This document shows positions 10,503 through 19,634 of a DNA stretch of 64,000 nt, one piece after another (the first letter of the stretch is position 1; each line of letters begins with the position of its first letter). A program made the translations under genes and the position numbers. The notes beneath the pieces were generated by a model. It worked only from the letters and a program-made list of their open reading frames with translations, ran no database searches and was not told where the DNA came from. Source of the DNA: Asparagopsis taxiformis (lineage: Eukaryota > Rhodophyta > Florideophyceae > Bonnemaisoniales > Bonnemaisoniaceae); the NCBI GenBank assembly GCA_030407315.1, contig JALQPE010000857.1:28161-92160 (forward strand), written 5' to 3'.

Positions 10503-11040
10503 ACTAGACTTTATTCGCCAGAGGATATTACACATACTGATTTGGGCGTGACTGGGAGGTAGCGCGGGGCGAGTGGACAGGTGTTGTTAGAATTCAGTAC
10601 GCACTTGAAACTCTGCTTCCAGTGTACTGGGATAGTGTACGAAATCCTGGGAAATATTTTGGTATGCAAACTTGGAATGTGCCAGCGAGCCGCCGCCGCC
10701 GCCGAAGAGGAACCAGGTTTTATCATACCGGCGACATTTAGAAACAGCTGGACATTCAAACTCCGGATCACACATAACACCGCCTCACAATTGTACCTCG
10801 CTCCCGCCTGCGCTGTGTGCATCACAGCGTCACGCCGCCTCCCAATTCCACACCGCCACGCAGTTGTACACTGCGCCCCGCCTGTCTATCTGAACCTGCC
10901 AAACACCAAGCGCACTCAGCCTGCAACACTGCTCATCCCTTGTGTCGCACCACACCTACCAACCACCTGCACCGACTGTGGTTCGCTCTGTGCTGACAAA
11001 CTGCAAAGCGTAAACTGGCTGGAAACGTTCTTGGCCGCGT
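10503..11040 (+). repeat. Left terminal inverted repeat of the MULE
   Basis: 538 bp, ending inside at TTGGCCGCGT. It contains one copy of the roughly 73-bp GC-rich unit that is amplified in the right repeat. An open frame inside it is found identically in the other arm and is not a gene. Confidence 0.85.
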
Positions 11041-11117
11041 GTGTCGCCTTCCACCTGCACACTATCTAAGAATATTGGCTGTTTAATTGGGAGGTGTACT
11101 CAGTTGTTTTTTTGGTT

Positions 11118-13612
11118 ATGGGTGAGTTGGCTAAAGCTTCGAACATAGGTACAAGCAATCCAGGCGAATGGAACTGGAAAATACTGTTTCGGACATACTT
11201 CCCATCGGACTTCCCCTTGGTTTGCGAAGTAAACTATTTGTTTACATATCTGTTTGAGGTTGAATCAAATGTTAGTGCATTTGTGGAACAAGTGTTTGAG
11301 GAAGAGGAATACGTCATAGATGAGAACGTGTTCAGTGCTGTTGCATCTCACATGTTTGGGAATGGTGAACAGCGTAGCTTACAATACTGCTGTGCCCTCT
11401 GCTTATCGCGATGCTCCAAGTGTCTGAAATTTAAAGGGATGTATACTTTTTACGTCCAGAACAAGTCTAGTTGCAGTTTAGTCTGCAATACATGCAGAAA
11501 TGATATCTGCATTGACCAATCACCATCCAAAATTTATGCCAAGTATTACATAGATTTTGTGGATGCAAAAAGTTCATTTGTTAGGCGATCCCATGAGACC
11601 AATGCTGCAGCTGCAACTGCGATGAAGTTCTCGCTTGAGTGCAGGTATGAAAGCTGGATGATTGATATGCCCCCTGCAGCAGGAACATCATTGGATCGCT
11701 ACGTTTTGGAGCGCCAGTTCTGCGATATGATTGGTGCTACTGAGAGTTACAGATATGCCAGAAACGGCGGATCAAAGTCGAACTCGCAGTTTATATGCTC
11801 CCAGAGATCACGGAAAAGGCCCCAGTCATCCAATAAACGGCAAAAAGAGTCTTCGAAGCAGTACAATTGCGGAGGCTCGATAAGTTTCTCATACTCTGGT
11901 AAAGCAAAACTGAGTATTACTATGAAACACGCGGTGATGCATGAAAGATGCGAGACAAAAATGGCGCTATCTGTACCTGCCATATCAAGAGTGTCACAAC
12001 TTACGGAATCTGGACTTGCTCCGTTCCAGATATGCACTATCTTACGAAAAGAGTTCGCCACTCCATTCCAATACAATAACGTCTATTATTGCTGGCTGGA
12101 AAGCACTGGAAGCATGTTTAAACGTGGGAAAGATTCCAAACTTTCTGCCGATCAATTTCTGATCGACAGTAAGGAATTTCAAACGATTTGGGAACAGAAA
12201 GAACCTTACGGTACTGGTTTTCTAACAAATCTCGGCAAGCAACTGTCAGCAAAGGTACCTATCCGGGAGGTATTTATTGATTCAAATTATAAAACGAACA
12301 AAGAAAAGCTAGAATTGTTTGCTTTGATCGGTTCAGTAATGGGGACAGGGTTCCCGCTGGCATATATGTTACTGGAGAGCAGTTCAACAACTTTTTCAGA
12401 TTGTCCAACGCGGCAGCAATCTATTTGTTTATTCCTTTCCTCTGTAAGAGCCTTTCTGCCATCTTTAAAACCCTCCTTTTTCTTCTCCGACAAAGACAAG
12501 GGGAAACTAAACGCCATTTACACATCTTTCAAGATGAACGCATCTATCTGCCTTTGGCACATGAAGCGGGCGATAAAACGGAAGCTAAAGCAGCTCCAAT
12601 CTACAGGAACTTTGAATTATGATCCCGATCGCGAGAATGCGATACTGTCAGTTATCGATCGGCACTATCACATGCACCCATTTTTCATGCCAAGCCTGAA
12701 GTTTGATACCATGCAAAAAATAGCAATTGAAGAGCTTTTTGGTTTGTTGAAACTACCAGCAGAGAAGAGCATACTAGACTATCTCTATGAGCATTGGTAC
12801 AGTGGAAAGACTTTTTTCCTTTGGGGACGGCGTACTGAGGGAGAAATTGCTCTGTGTAAGACTACAATGAAAGTGGAAGCTCATTGGTCCATGCTGAAAC
12901 GACTATATTTACTGCCGTATAATAGGCCCAGAGTAGACTTGCTATTGTATGTACTCGAAAATCAGATCATGCCGAAGTTTACCATGGAATATGTGTTACT
13001 CAAATCGGGGTCGAAGAAGCCAAATTGGTGGAAAAGCTTTTCTGCAGAATGGAGGCAGTTGCAGTCCCGTACGAGCTCTGGAGCTTACGTTGCAAGATCA
13101 GGAGACTGGCTGTGCACATGTCAGTACTTCATTCGAAGCTCGAACTTCGTTTGCAAGCATGTAATTGCCGGGAAGCCTCTTCCGGCATATCGAGATATTA
13201 TCCGCCGAAGGTCACCACCCTTCATTTCTATCCAGCGCATAGAAGGGCAACTGATTGCCAATTATGACTGTTTTTTAGTCCTAATTCATTGATACTGGGG
13301 CAGCAAGACTATTCATCATTGCATAATGGCGATGCACACATCTCAGAGTGTGATTTTGATGCTCCGACACAGATTCAATCTGCTATGGTTAGATCAGACC
13401 AACTGATGGCACGTGTTGATGAAATTACCAAATTTTTGAGTGAACATGCCACAGAGCTTTCGAAATACGAAAACGGTTTACCACAACTCGATTACCTTGT
13501 GAACAATATACTGCAACGTGTCCAGCGATACAAAACTTCAGTGCTAGAAGCCACTTCACAGCGGACCATTCAGCGAACCTGGGCAAACCCAGACGTACTT
13601 TTCCTCCCATGA
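11118..13612 (+). CDS. MULE transposase with DDE core and SWIM zinc finger; one probable intron
   Basis: Cuts and pastes the surrounding element. The first exon runs from the ATG at 11118 (the frame is open from 11094 but without an upstream ATG). A cysteine-rich N-terminal segment (residues about 90-140, CxxC pairs) may bind DNA. The catalytic triad is Asp388 (FIDSNYK), Asp458 (FFSDKDKG) and Glu587 (KVEAHW), with the CLWH motif expected between the second Asp and the Glu. A SWIM finger follows: C666-x-C668...C681-x-H683. The uninterrupted frame stops at 13292. A phase-compatible intron 13211-13278 (GTCACC...TTTTTTAG) instead joins a further roughly 110-residue acidic, coiled-coil-like tail ending at 13612. 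The donor is weak, so the tail is tentative. AATAAA follows at 13613. Confidence 0.8.
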
Positions 13613-13721
13613 AATAAATCAAGAATATTAAGTCCATCCCGATTTAATCATCAGCCCAAAACCATTGCCTGTTTGTCCCTAAGTGCCCTTCTCGCGGGTG
13701 AAGAACTTTCCCGTCCGATAT

Positions 13722-14606
13722 ACGCGGCCAGGAACGTTTCCAGCCAGTTTACGCTTTGCAGTTTGTCAGCACAGAGCGAACCACAGTCGGTGCAGGTGGT
13801 TGGTAGGTGTGGTGCGACACAAGGGATGAGCAGTGTTGCAGGCTGAGTGCGCTTGGTGTTTGGCAGGTTCAGATAGACAGGCGGGGCGCAGCGTACAACT
13901 GCGTGGCGGTGTGGAATTGGGAGGCGGCGTGACGCTGTGATGCACACAGTGCAGGCGGGGGCGAGGTAAAGCTGCGAGGCTGTGTGCAAGTGAGAGGCGG
14001 TGTGAAGCTGTGATGTACAGGGCGGGGGCGAGGTACAGCTGCGAGGCGGCGTGCGTGTGCAAGTGGGAGGCGGCGTGAATCTGTTAAGCACACAGTGCAG
14101 GCGGCGGCGAGGTATAGCTGCGAGGCTGTGTGCAAGTGGGAGGCGGTGTGAAGCTTCGGTGCACACAGCGCAGGCGGCGGCGAGTTACAACTGTGAGGCG
14201 TCTTGAAGCTGTGATGTACAGGGCGGGGGCGAGGTACAGCTGCGAGGCGGCGTGCGTATGCAAGTGGGAGGCGGCGTGATGCTGTGATGCACACAGCGCA
14301 GGCGGGAGCCAGGTACAATTGTGAGGCGGTGTTATGTGTGATCCGGAGTTTGAATGTCCAGCTGTTTCTAAATGTCGCCGGTATGATAAAACCTGGTTCC
14401 TCTTCGGCGGCGGCGGCGGCTCGCTGGCACATTCCAAGTTTGCATACCAAAATATTTCCCAGGATTTCGTACACTATCCCAGTACACTGGAAGCAGAGTT
14501 TCAAGTGCGTACTGAATTCTAACAACACCTGTCCACTCGCCCCGCGCTACCTCCCAGTCACGCCCAAATCAGTATGTGTAATATCCTCTGGCGAATAAAG
14601 TCTAGT
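13722..14606 (-). repeat. Right terminal inverted repeat of the MULE, internally expanded
   Basis: 885 bp, against 538 bp for the left arm. The outer part is nearly identical to the left arm and the inner end also matches (ACGCGGCCAGGAACG). The size difference comes from amplification of a roughly 73-bp unit at 13920-14284. Confidence 0.85.
13920..14284. repeat. About five tandem copies of a 73-bp GC-rich unit inside the right TIR
   Basis: Each unit reads approximately GAGGCGGCGTG - GCTGTGATGCACACAG - GGCGGGGGCGAGGTA - GCTGCGAGGC. Copies differ by substitutions and small indels. The left TIR has a single copy of the equivalent sequence around 10790-10870. Confidence 0.8.
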
Positions 14607-14615
14607 TATCCAGAC

Positions 14616-15256
14616 AGACATGAAGGAAAGCGGATATCAAGGAGCGAAAGAGAGGCATATTTTCATTAGGGCATTTCTAGGATTTTTTTAAAAATTCCAC
14701 TGTTTCTGGATGCTCTCGTCAACTGTGACGACATTTTCATGTTTTACTTCGAAGCAGCACGTCTCCAAATATGCTCTTCTAGTCCATTTCCAGTAAGAAA
14801 ATTACTAATGAGGGGGATTAGCTCTCCGCTCTTCTCGCAAATCTAGATTGTAGGATCAGTGTCGTTCCAAACAGGCGGAGTTGCCGATATCACGTTTCAA
14901 CTACCATCGTCACGCCGATTGCATCATTCTCGCAATCACGCTGAATCGTATCGTATTCCGGTGGCAACATGCTTCCAAAGATAGCACGTGTACACGTTGT
15001 TACGGCAGCAGTGAAAATCTATTTTTGCACAGTTTTTGAGTTTAACAAAGGGAAAAGATCAGGCCAATAAAGAAGCGGCACTTGTCGGTCAAGTAGTTTT
15101 GGATTGCCAACGAGCCAAGTCCAAGATAACATCACTGATCGACTAGGAAGTCCATCCCTACCTGGCCGTCTGCCGACCGTTTTCTTGTACAGAATTTGTC
15201 CCTCTTCCTCAAACCAACTTGCTTGTTCAACTTTCTCATCACAACAGTCATTCGTG
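14616..15256. other. Spacer between the MULE and the gene island
   Basis: Includes the presumed promoter and 5' UTR of the WD40 gene. The frame of that gene is open upstream to 15104 but contains no ATG. I see no repeat or RNA gene. Confidence 0.5.
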
Positions 15257-17818
15257 ATGTCAGCATTGCTGTCTCCTGCCAAGCCAGTCCGCACTCGATT
15301 TAAAGTTCCAGGCGAAGGCGCCTATGAACTATACGCTGACTTTGCTCCTCCCAATCCTTCCCGCATTTTTTCCGCCGCCTCGACAACTTCTTTATCCTCA
15401 GGCGCCCCTTCTTCTTCCAATGCACCTGCTGCCAACCCCGCCCCATCATCTGCCGCGTCCACCTCCCATCGAACCGCCTCCAACGCACCCTCCTCATCAG
15501 CCCCAAACCCCTCCCCATTTGCCGGCGGCCCGCTCGGGTTGCCCAAAGTTACCAAGATCTCCTTCGTACAAGACGCTTCTCTTGATCAAGCTTCTCGACC
15601 AAATCAAGCTGCTTCCGCTCTGCCCATTGAATATTCATCCGTTGAGCAGGATATCAGTTTCTCAAACTCAATTAACGGCCATGCAACCGCTTCCCAACCG
15701 CCCCAATTATCATCAAATACGCCACCATTGTCGTCAACCGCTTCCAGTTCAATTTTTAGTTTCAGAAAACTAACAGGTCTTGGCTCAACTATTTCGTCAA
15801 AGTTCAGCTCGTCCACTGATTCACCAAGTGAAGAACCTCAGAATACTCCGCCAAATTCTGCTGCAGGACCAATCGCCCCGCGAACCGACCATGACGGTAC
15901 AATTCCTCGTGCACCTCCACGCGTTGCAATTCCTGTGGGTAACAAACCAAGTCCACCGCGCAGTCGTGACATAGCGTATGCACCTTCTCAACCGACCATC
16001 ACAGAAACGGAGGCACTCTTGTCTTCTTTGGATATACACCCAACGGGAGAAGCAAATGTGGAGAAACCATATGGCGTGCTCGCGTACAACGCTGCCGATA
16101 GCATCATTTTAATGGATATGGCAACGCATACCGACTCTCCAAATGGAAGTCATGCTGAGGTCTCGTTAACGTTGCACAGTAGGTCGCCTCCAACTGCTCA
16201 TGCTCTGCATAGTACGCCCGAATCATTGAAACTACTTGTGGGCTGTGTGAACGGCGAAGTAATTTACTATCCAGATATTCAAGCGGCTACTGCCGCAACG
16301 CTAGCCGCTGATATGGGCAAGAAGTCGAGGACGGTTTCTGCAGTTGCATCTCTAGCCAGCGTAGCAGTGGCTTCAGTCATGAGCGGCTCTTCGTGCACAA
16401 CAACCCCTCAACATTTTATTTTCAACAAAGATGGCACCATGAATTCCAGTCGGATTGTATCTTTGAGATGGGTGCCTAACTCTGCGTTTCGCTTCGTCTC
16501 AGTTCACGCGGATGGGATGATGATCGTTTACGATACACGTTTCAAGCCTAGCTCGGGTTCCTTACGCGGCGCAGTAAGCAGCGCTTCATCTTCAGTAATT
16601 GCGCACGACAACAGCAATGAAGCATCGGCCTCTGGTAGTCTCTATGGAGGCAGCACACCATCTGTGACTGGCAGGGCTTCACCTCGTGGAACGGGTGATC
16701 GCTTAAACGGGGACAAATCCCGAGAACGAACGGATTCGCAGAAAGAACGTGAGCGAGAAAAGAGCGGTCTTAGCACTGGTAGCGGCGATAAGGCAACTGC
16801 GCCTACTGTTGGTCGAAGAAATGGTAGTGCTTCTACTTCAGGAAGCGTCCTGACACAGCACGAAATACTTGTGAACAAAGCAGTGAAAGGGAAGCGAAAT
16901 AACCCAGTTGCATTTTGGCAAGTTGCGCGGTCTGCCATAACTTCATGCGAATTTTCGCCGGCGTCAAGTGATTCCACCCTATTGGCAATGACGGGTCGCG
17001 ATGGATATTTGCGGATTCTGGACTATACGAAAGAGATTGCGCTAATGGTGTTTCGCAGTTACTTTGGAGGATTTCTATGTGTATCATGGAGCCCTGATGG
17101 CAAGTATGTCGCGACTGGTGGTGAAGATGATCTTGTGTCAATCTGGTGTCCAGCTGAGCATAGATTGGTAGCACGCCTAGAGGGCCACACATCGTGGGTA
17201 AGTGCGGTTGCATGGGATGGGTATCTAGGGGTGAAAAGAAGATATAGGGTTGGCAGTGCTGGACAAGACGCGAAACTGTTATTGTGGGACTTTGCACTAG
17301 ATATGCTGCATCATCGTTCATCCCAGTCGCGATTGAGTTCAGGAGTGGTGAGACTACGCAGTTACGCTCGGGAATCGAATTCGAATGCGACAACAGGGAA
17401 TACGATTAGTAGCAGTGGCACGGGGGTGGGAAACGGAATAACGGGTGCGGTACAAGGCGCAGAAAGGAGGGCAAGCAAGCTGTCACGTTTACGAGGCCAT
17501 GGCTCTACAGCGGTACAATCCGAGACGGAAAGCAATGCGAACTATGCAACGGCGACAAGCTCCTCTGCGCCGATTCCTGCTCTTGGGCGAGCGGAAGTCC
17601 CAATTGTGGAACCAGTGATGTCGCATGTTGCACATGGAGAGCCATTGACTGACGTGTGGTTCCAGGAAAACGGAGTGTTTACTGCTGACTGCGTCGGAAC
17701 GGTGAAGATGTGGTCGCGACCGCCACATCACTCTGTGCCCGAATTGAATCTATCGCCAAAAGTGGGATCTGGACATGTTGCATCTGGACGTCGAGCTGCT
17801 GGTGATCTTCTTGATTAG
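15257..17818 (+). CDS. WDR20: WD40-repeat protein of the WDR20/CreC family
   Basis: 853 residues from the first ATG. Family members activate ubiquitin-specific proteases (USP12/46 in animals, CreB in fungi) as a beta-propeller cofactor. Residues about 15-30 match the family's N-terminal motif (RTRFKVPGEGAYEL). A long Ser/Pro/Ala-rich linker follows. Propeller blades are visible at about 397-430 (VSLRWVPNSAFRFVSVHADG) and 555-690, including SYFGGFLCVSWSPDGKY, TGGEDDLVSIW, GHTSWVSAVAWD and VGSAGQDAKLLLWD. The last blade is at about 785-830 (HGEPLTDVWF...VKMWSRP), after a low-complexity insert typical of the family. It is longer than animal WDR20 (roughly 570 aa) because of the linkers. It is intronless and read toward HARS, 222 bp downstream. 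The family assignment is strong; the USP partner is inferred. Confidence 0.9.
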   Translation: MSALLSPAKPVRTRFKVPGEGAYELYADFAPPNPSRIFSAASTTSLSSGAPSSSNAPAANPAPSSAASTSHRTASNAPSSSAPNPSPFAGGPLGLPKVTKISFVQDASLDQASRPNQAASALPIEYSSVEQDISFSNSINGHATASQPPQLSSNTPPLSSTASSSIFSFRKLTGLGSTISSKFSSSTDSPSEEPQNTPPNSAAGPIAPRTDHDGTIPRAPPRVAIPVGNKPSPPRSRDIAYAPSQPTITETEALLSSLDIHPTGEANVEKPYGVLAYNAADSIILMDMATHTDSPNGSHAEVSLTLHSRSPPTAHALHSTPESLKLLVGCVNGEVIYYPDIQAATAATLAADMGKKSRTVSAVASLASVAVASVMSGSSCTTTPQHFIFNKDGTMNSSRIVSLRWVPNSAFRFVSVHADGMMIVYDTRFKPSSGSLRGAVSSASSSVIAHDNSNEASASGSLYGGSTPSVTGRASPRGTGDRLNGDKSRERTDSQKEREREKSGLSTGSGDKATAPTVGRRNGSASTSGSVLTQHEILVNKAVKGKRNNPVAFWQVARSAITSCEFSPASSDSTLLAMTGRDGYLRILDYTKEIALMVFRSYFGGFLCVSWSPDGKYVATGGEDDLVSIWCPAEHRLVARLEGHTSWVSAVAWDGYLGVKRRYRVGSAGQDAKLLLWDFALDMLHHRSSQSRLSSGVVRLRSYARESNSNATTGNTISSSGTGVGNGITGAVQGAERRASKLSRLRGHGSTAVQSETESNANYATATSSSAPIPALGRAEVPIVEPVMSHVAHGEPLTDVWFQENGVFTADCVGTVKMWSRPPHHSVPELNLSPKVGSGHVASGRRAAGDLLD

Positions 17819-17980
17819 AACAGTTGTCTGTATATTAGCACTTTTGTAAAGAGAAGAGTAGCTCAAGCGCTCTTGTACAAACTTTATTACCAGAGAAAAA
17901 TAATTTTCAATTTTATGTAATACCGTGTCGTGCGTTGGATGAGCGAGTATCCACGCTGGACTTTTAATTCGCCCACCCTT

Positions 17981-17986
17981 TATAAG
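17981..17986 (+). promoter_or_regulatory. TATA box of the histidyl-tRNA synthetase gene
   Basis: TATAAG in CCCTTTATAAGTCAGC, 55-60 bp upstream of the HARS ATG in a 222-bp spacer. Position and context fit a core promoter with a very short 5' UTR. Confidence 0.55.
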
Positions 17987-18040
17987 TCAGCAGACTGATG
18001 CGCTCTGCCGCTCCGCCTTCCCGTTCAAGTCATCTGAAAT

Positions 18041-19456
18041 ATGTCGAAGAAAATCAACGCCAAGCCGCCGAAGGGCACACGAGACATTGATCCACAGGCA
18101 ATGGCCGTGCGTGAGAAGGCCTTCTCTCTAATATCATCTGTGTTCCGATCGCATGGAGCTGTCGCGATTGACACCCCAGTGTTCGAACTCCGCGAAGTGC
18201 TCCAGAACAAGTATGGAGAAGATTCTAAGCTCATCTACGATCTATCCGACGACATGTCCTCTGAAACTGGGGAAAAGCTGTCACTGCGATACGATCTTTC
18301 AGTCCCATTCGCTCGTTACATTGCTTCGAATAACATCCGCGCAATTAAGCGCTACCACATCGGAAAAGTCTATCGTCGCGATCGCCCGGCAATGGACCGT
18401 GGCCGTTTCCGCGAGTTTTATCAGTGTGATTTCGATATCGCAGGCCAGTATCCTTCCATGGTTCCAGATGCAGAGGTTCTCGTCGTTATGATGCAAATGT
18501 TTGATTCACTCGCTAGCCAGAGTGAGTTTCACAAAAAGTATATTGCAAACTACAAGATCAAGGTCAGTAATCGCATGATACTGGATGCTATATTTCGAGT
18601 GTGCGGCGTGCCGGATGACATGTTGAGGACAATCTGTTCGGCAGTGGACAAACTTGATAAGGAGACGTGGGAGAATGTGCGGAAGGAAATGGTGGAAGAG
18701 AAGGGCCTTGGCGGGGAAGCGGCAGATAAGATTGGCGAATTTGTCAAACTGAACGGTGACCCCTATGAGATTCTGGCCAAATTACGGGAGAACGACGCTT
18801 TAGCGGAAGTTTGCGGCGGTGCACTGGACGACATGGAGCGCTTGTTCACGCTGGTGGACTGCATGAGAGAGGGTGAGGCGCAGCGACTGTCATTTGATCT
18901 ATCTCTGGCGCGTGGGTTGGACTACTATACGGGACTGATCTTCGAGGCGGTGCTGGTGGATAAGTCGGTCAATTTGGGGTCTATAGGCGCGGGCGGTCGC
19001 TATGATAATCTGGTCGGTATGTTCCGAAAGTCGAGCATTCCATGCGTGGGATGCTCGTTGGGAATTGAGCGAATTATGAATATCATGGTCAAGGCGGCGG
19101 CTGAGGAGGCGGCGGCAGCATCGGCCGATGGGAAGGGCAAGGTGCGCGCGACGAATACGCAGGTTGTTGTGGCTACAATTGGTAAGGGAACAATGACGGA
19201 AAGGCTGAGGTTGTGTGCAGAGTTGTGGCGATGTGGTCTTTCGGCTGAGTTTTGTTACAATGAGAATTGGAATCTGGGCAAACAGGTGACATATGCTGTC
19301 ACGGAGGGGATTCCGATTGTAGCCGTGCTCGGCGAGGATGAAATCGCAGCGGGCGTTGTGAAGATTAAGACGCTGGCTAGTAGCGTGGAGAAAAGTGTTC
19401 TGAGGAGTCAAGTAGCAGATGCGATTCGGAACGAGTTGAGTCTGCAAAACGTGTAG
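18041..19456 (+). CDS. HARS: Histidyl-tRNA synthetase
   Basis: 471 residues, ATG start, no introns. It charges tRNA-His with histidine. The sequence opens with the HisRS signature KGTRDIDP. Class II motif 2 is at about 121-131 (GRFREFYQCDFD). The histidine-binding loops are ARGLDYYTG (about 290-298) and GAGGRYDN (about 318-325). Motif 3 is at about 335-344 (GCSLGIERI). An anticodon-binding domain occupies the last roughly 95 residues. The N-terminus (MSKKINAKPPKGTRD) has no obvious targeting peptide and no WHEP extension, so this is most simply the cytosolic enzyme. Dual targeting from an upstream start is not supported by the frame. Confidence 0.97.
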   Translation: MSKKINAKPPKGTRDIDPQAMAVREKAFSLISSVFRSHGAVAIDTPVFELREVLQNKYGEDSKLIYDLSDDMSSETGEKLSLRYDLSVPFARYIASNNIRAIKRYHIGKVYRRDRPAMDRGRFREFYQCDFDIAGQYPSMVPDAEVLVVMMQMFDSLASQSEFHKKYIANYKIKVSNRMILDAIFRVCGVPDDMLRTICSAVDKLDKETWENVRKEMVEEKGLGGEAADKIGEFVKLNGDPYEILAKLRENDALAEVCGGALDDMERLFTLVDCMREGEAQRLSFDLSLARGLDYYTGLIFEAVLVDKSVNLGSIGAGGRYDNLVGMFRKSSIPCVGCSLGIERIMNIMVKAAAEEAAAASADGKGKVRATNTQVVVATIGKGTMTERLRLCAELWRCGLSAEFCYNENWNLGKQVTYAVTEGIPIVAVLGEDEIAAGVVKIKTLASSVEKSVLRSQVADAIRNELSLQNV

Positions 19457-19634
19457 TTGAGTGATTTTAAAATTTGTGTACTCTGCTGAGAACGTAAATT
19501 GTTTGGCTGTGGTGGAAGGTCAGCAGCAGCCAATTATACGCGTCCATGCCGAGATCATCATCTCTACTAGTCCACCCGTGTTTCCCAACTCACTGTTCCT
19601 CCTGCGCACCCAGTCCGCACACCCACACTCCCTC

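Larger units (their letters stand above)
10494..14615 (+). mobile_element. Complete Mutator-like element (MULE) with 9-bp target-site duplication
   Basis: The element spans 10503-14606 and is flanked by the direct repeat TATCCAGAC (10494-10502 and 14607-14615), a 9-bp duplication typical of Mutator elements. Both ends start ACTAGACTTTATTCGCC. The outer roughly 295 bp of the two inverted repeats differ at only one position that I could find (C/G in TACCTCGC versus TACCTGGC), implying recent transposition. One transposase gene lies between the repeats. I consider it probably autonomous. Confidence 0.9.

Noticed and set aside
10511..10825. Identical 104-codon ORFs at 10511-10825 and 14284-14598
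   Set aside because: They are the two arms of the MULE terminal inverted repeat read outward-in; identity reflects the repeat, not a duplicated gene.
15104..15256. N-terminal extension of the WD40 protein
   Set aside because: The frame is open but has no ATG before 15257, and family similarity begins just after 15257.
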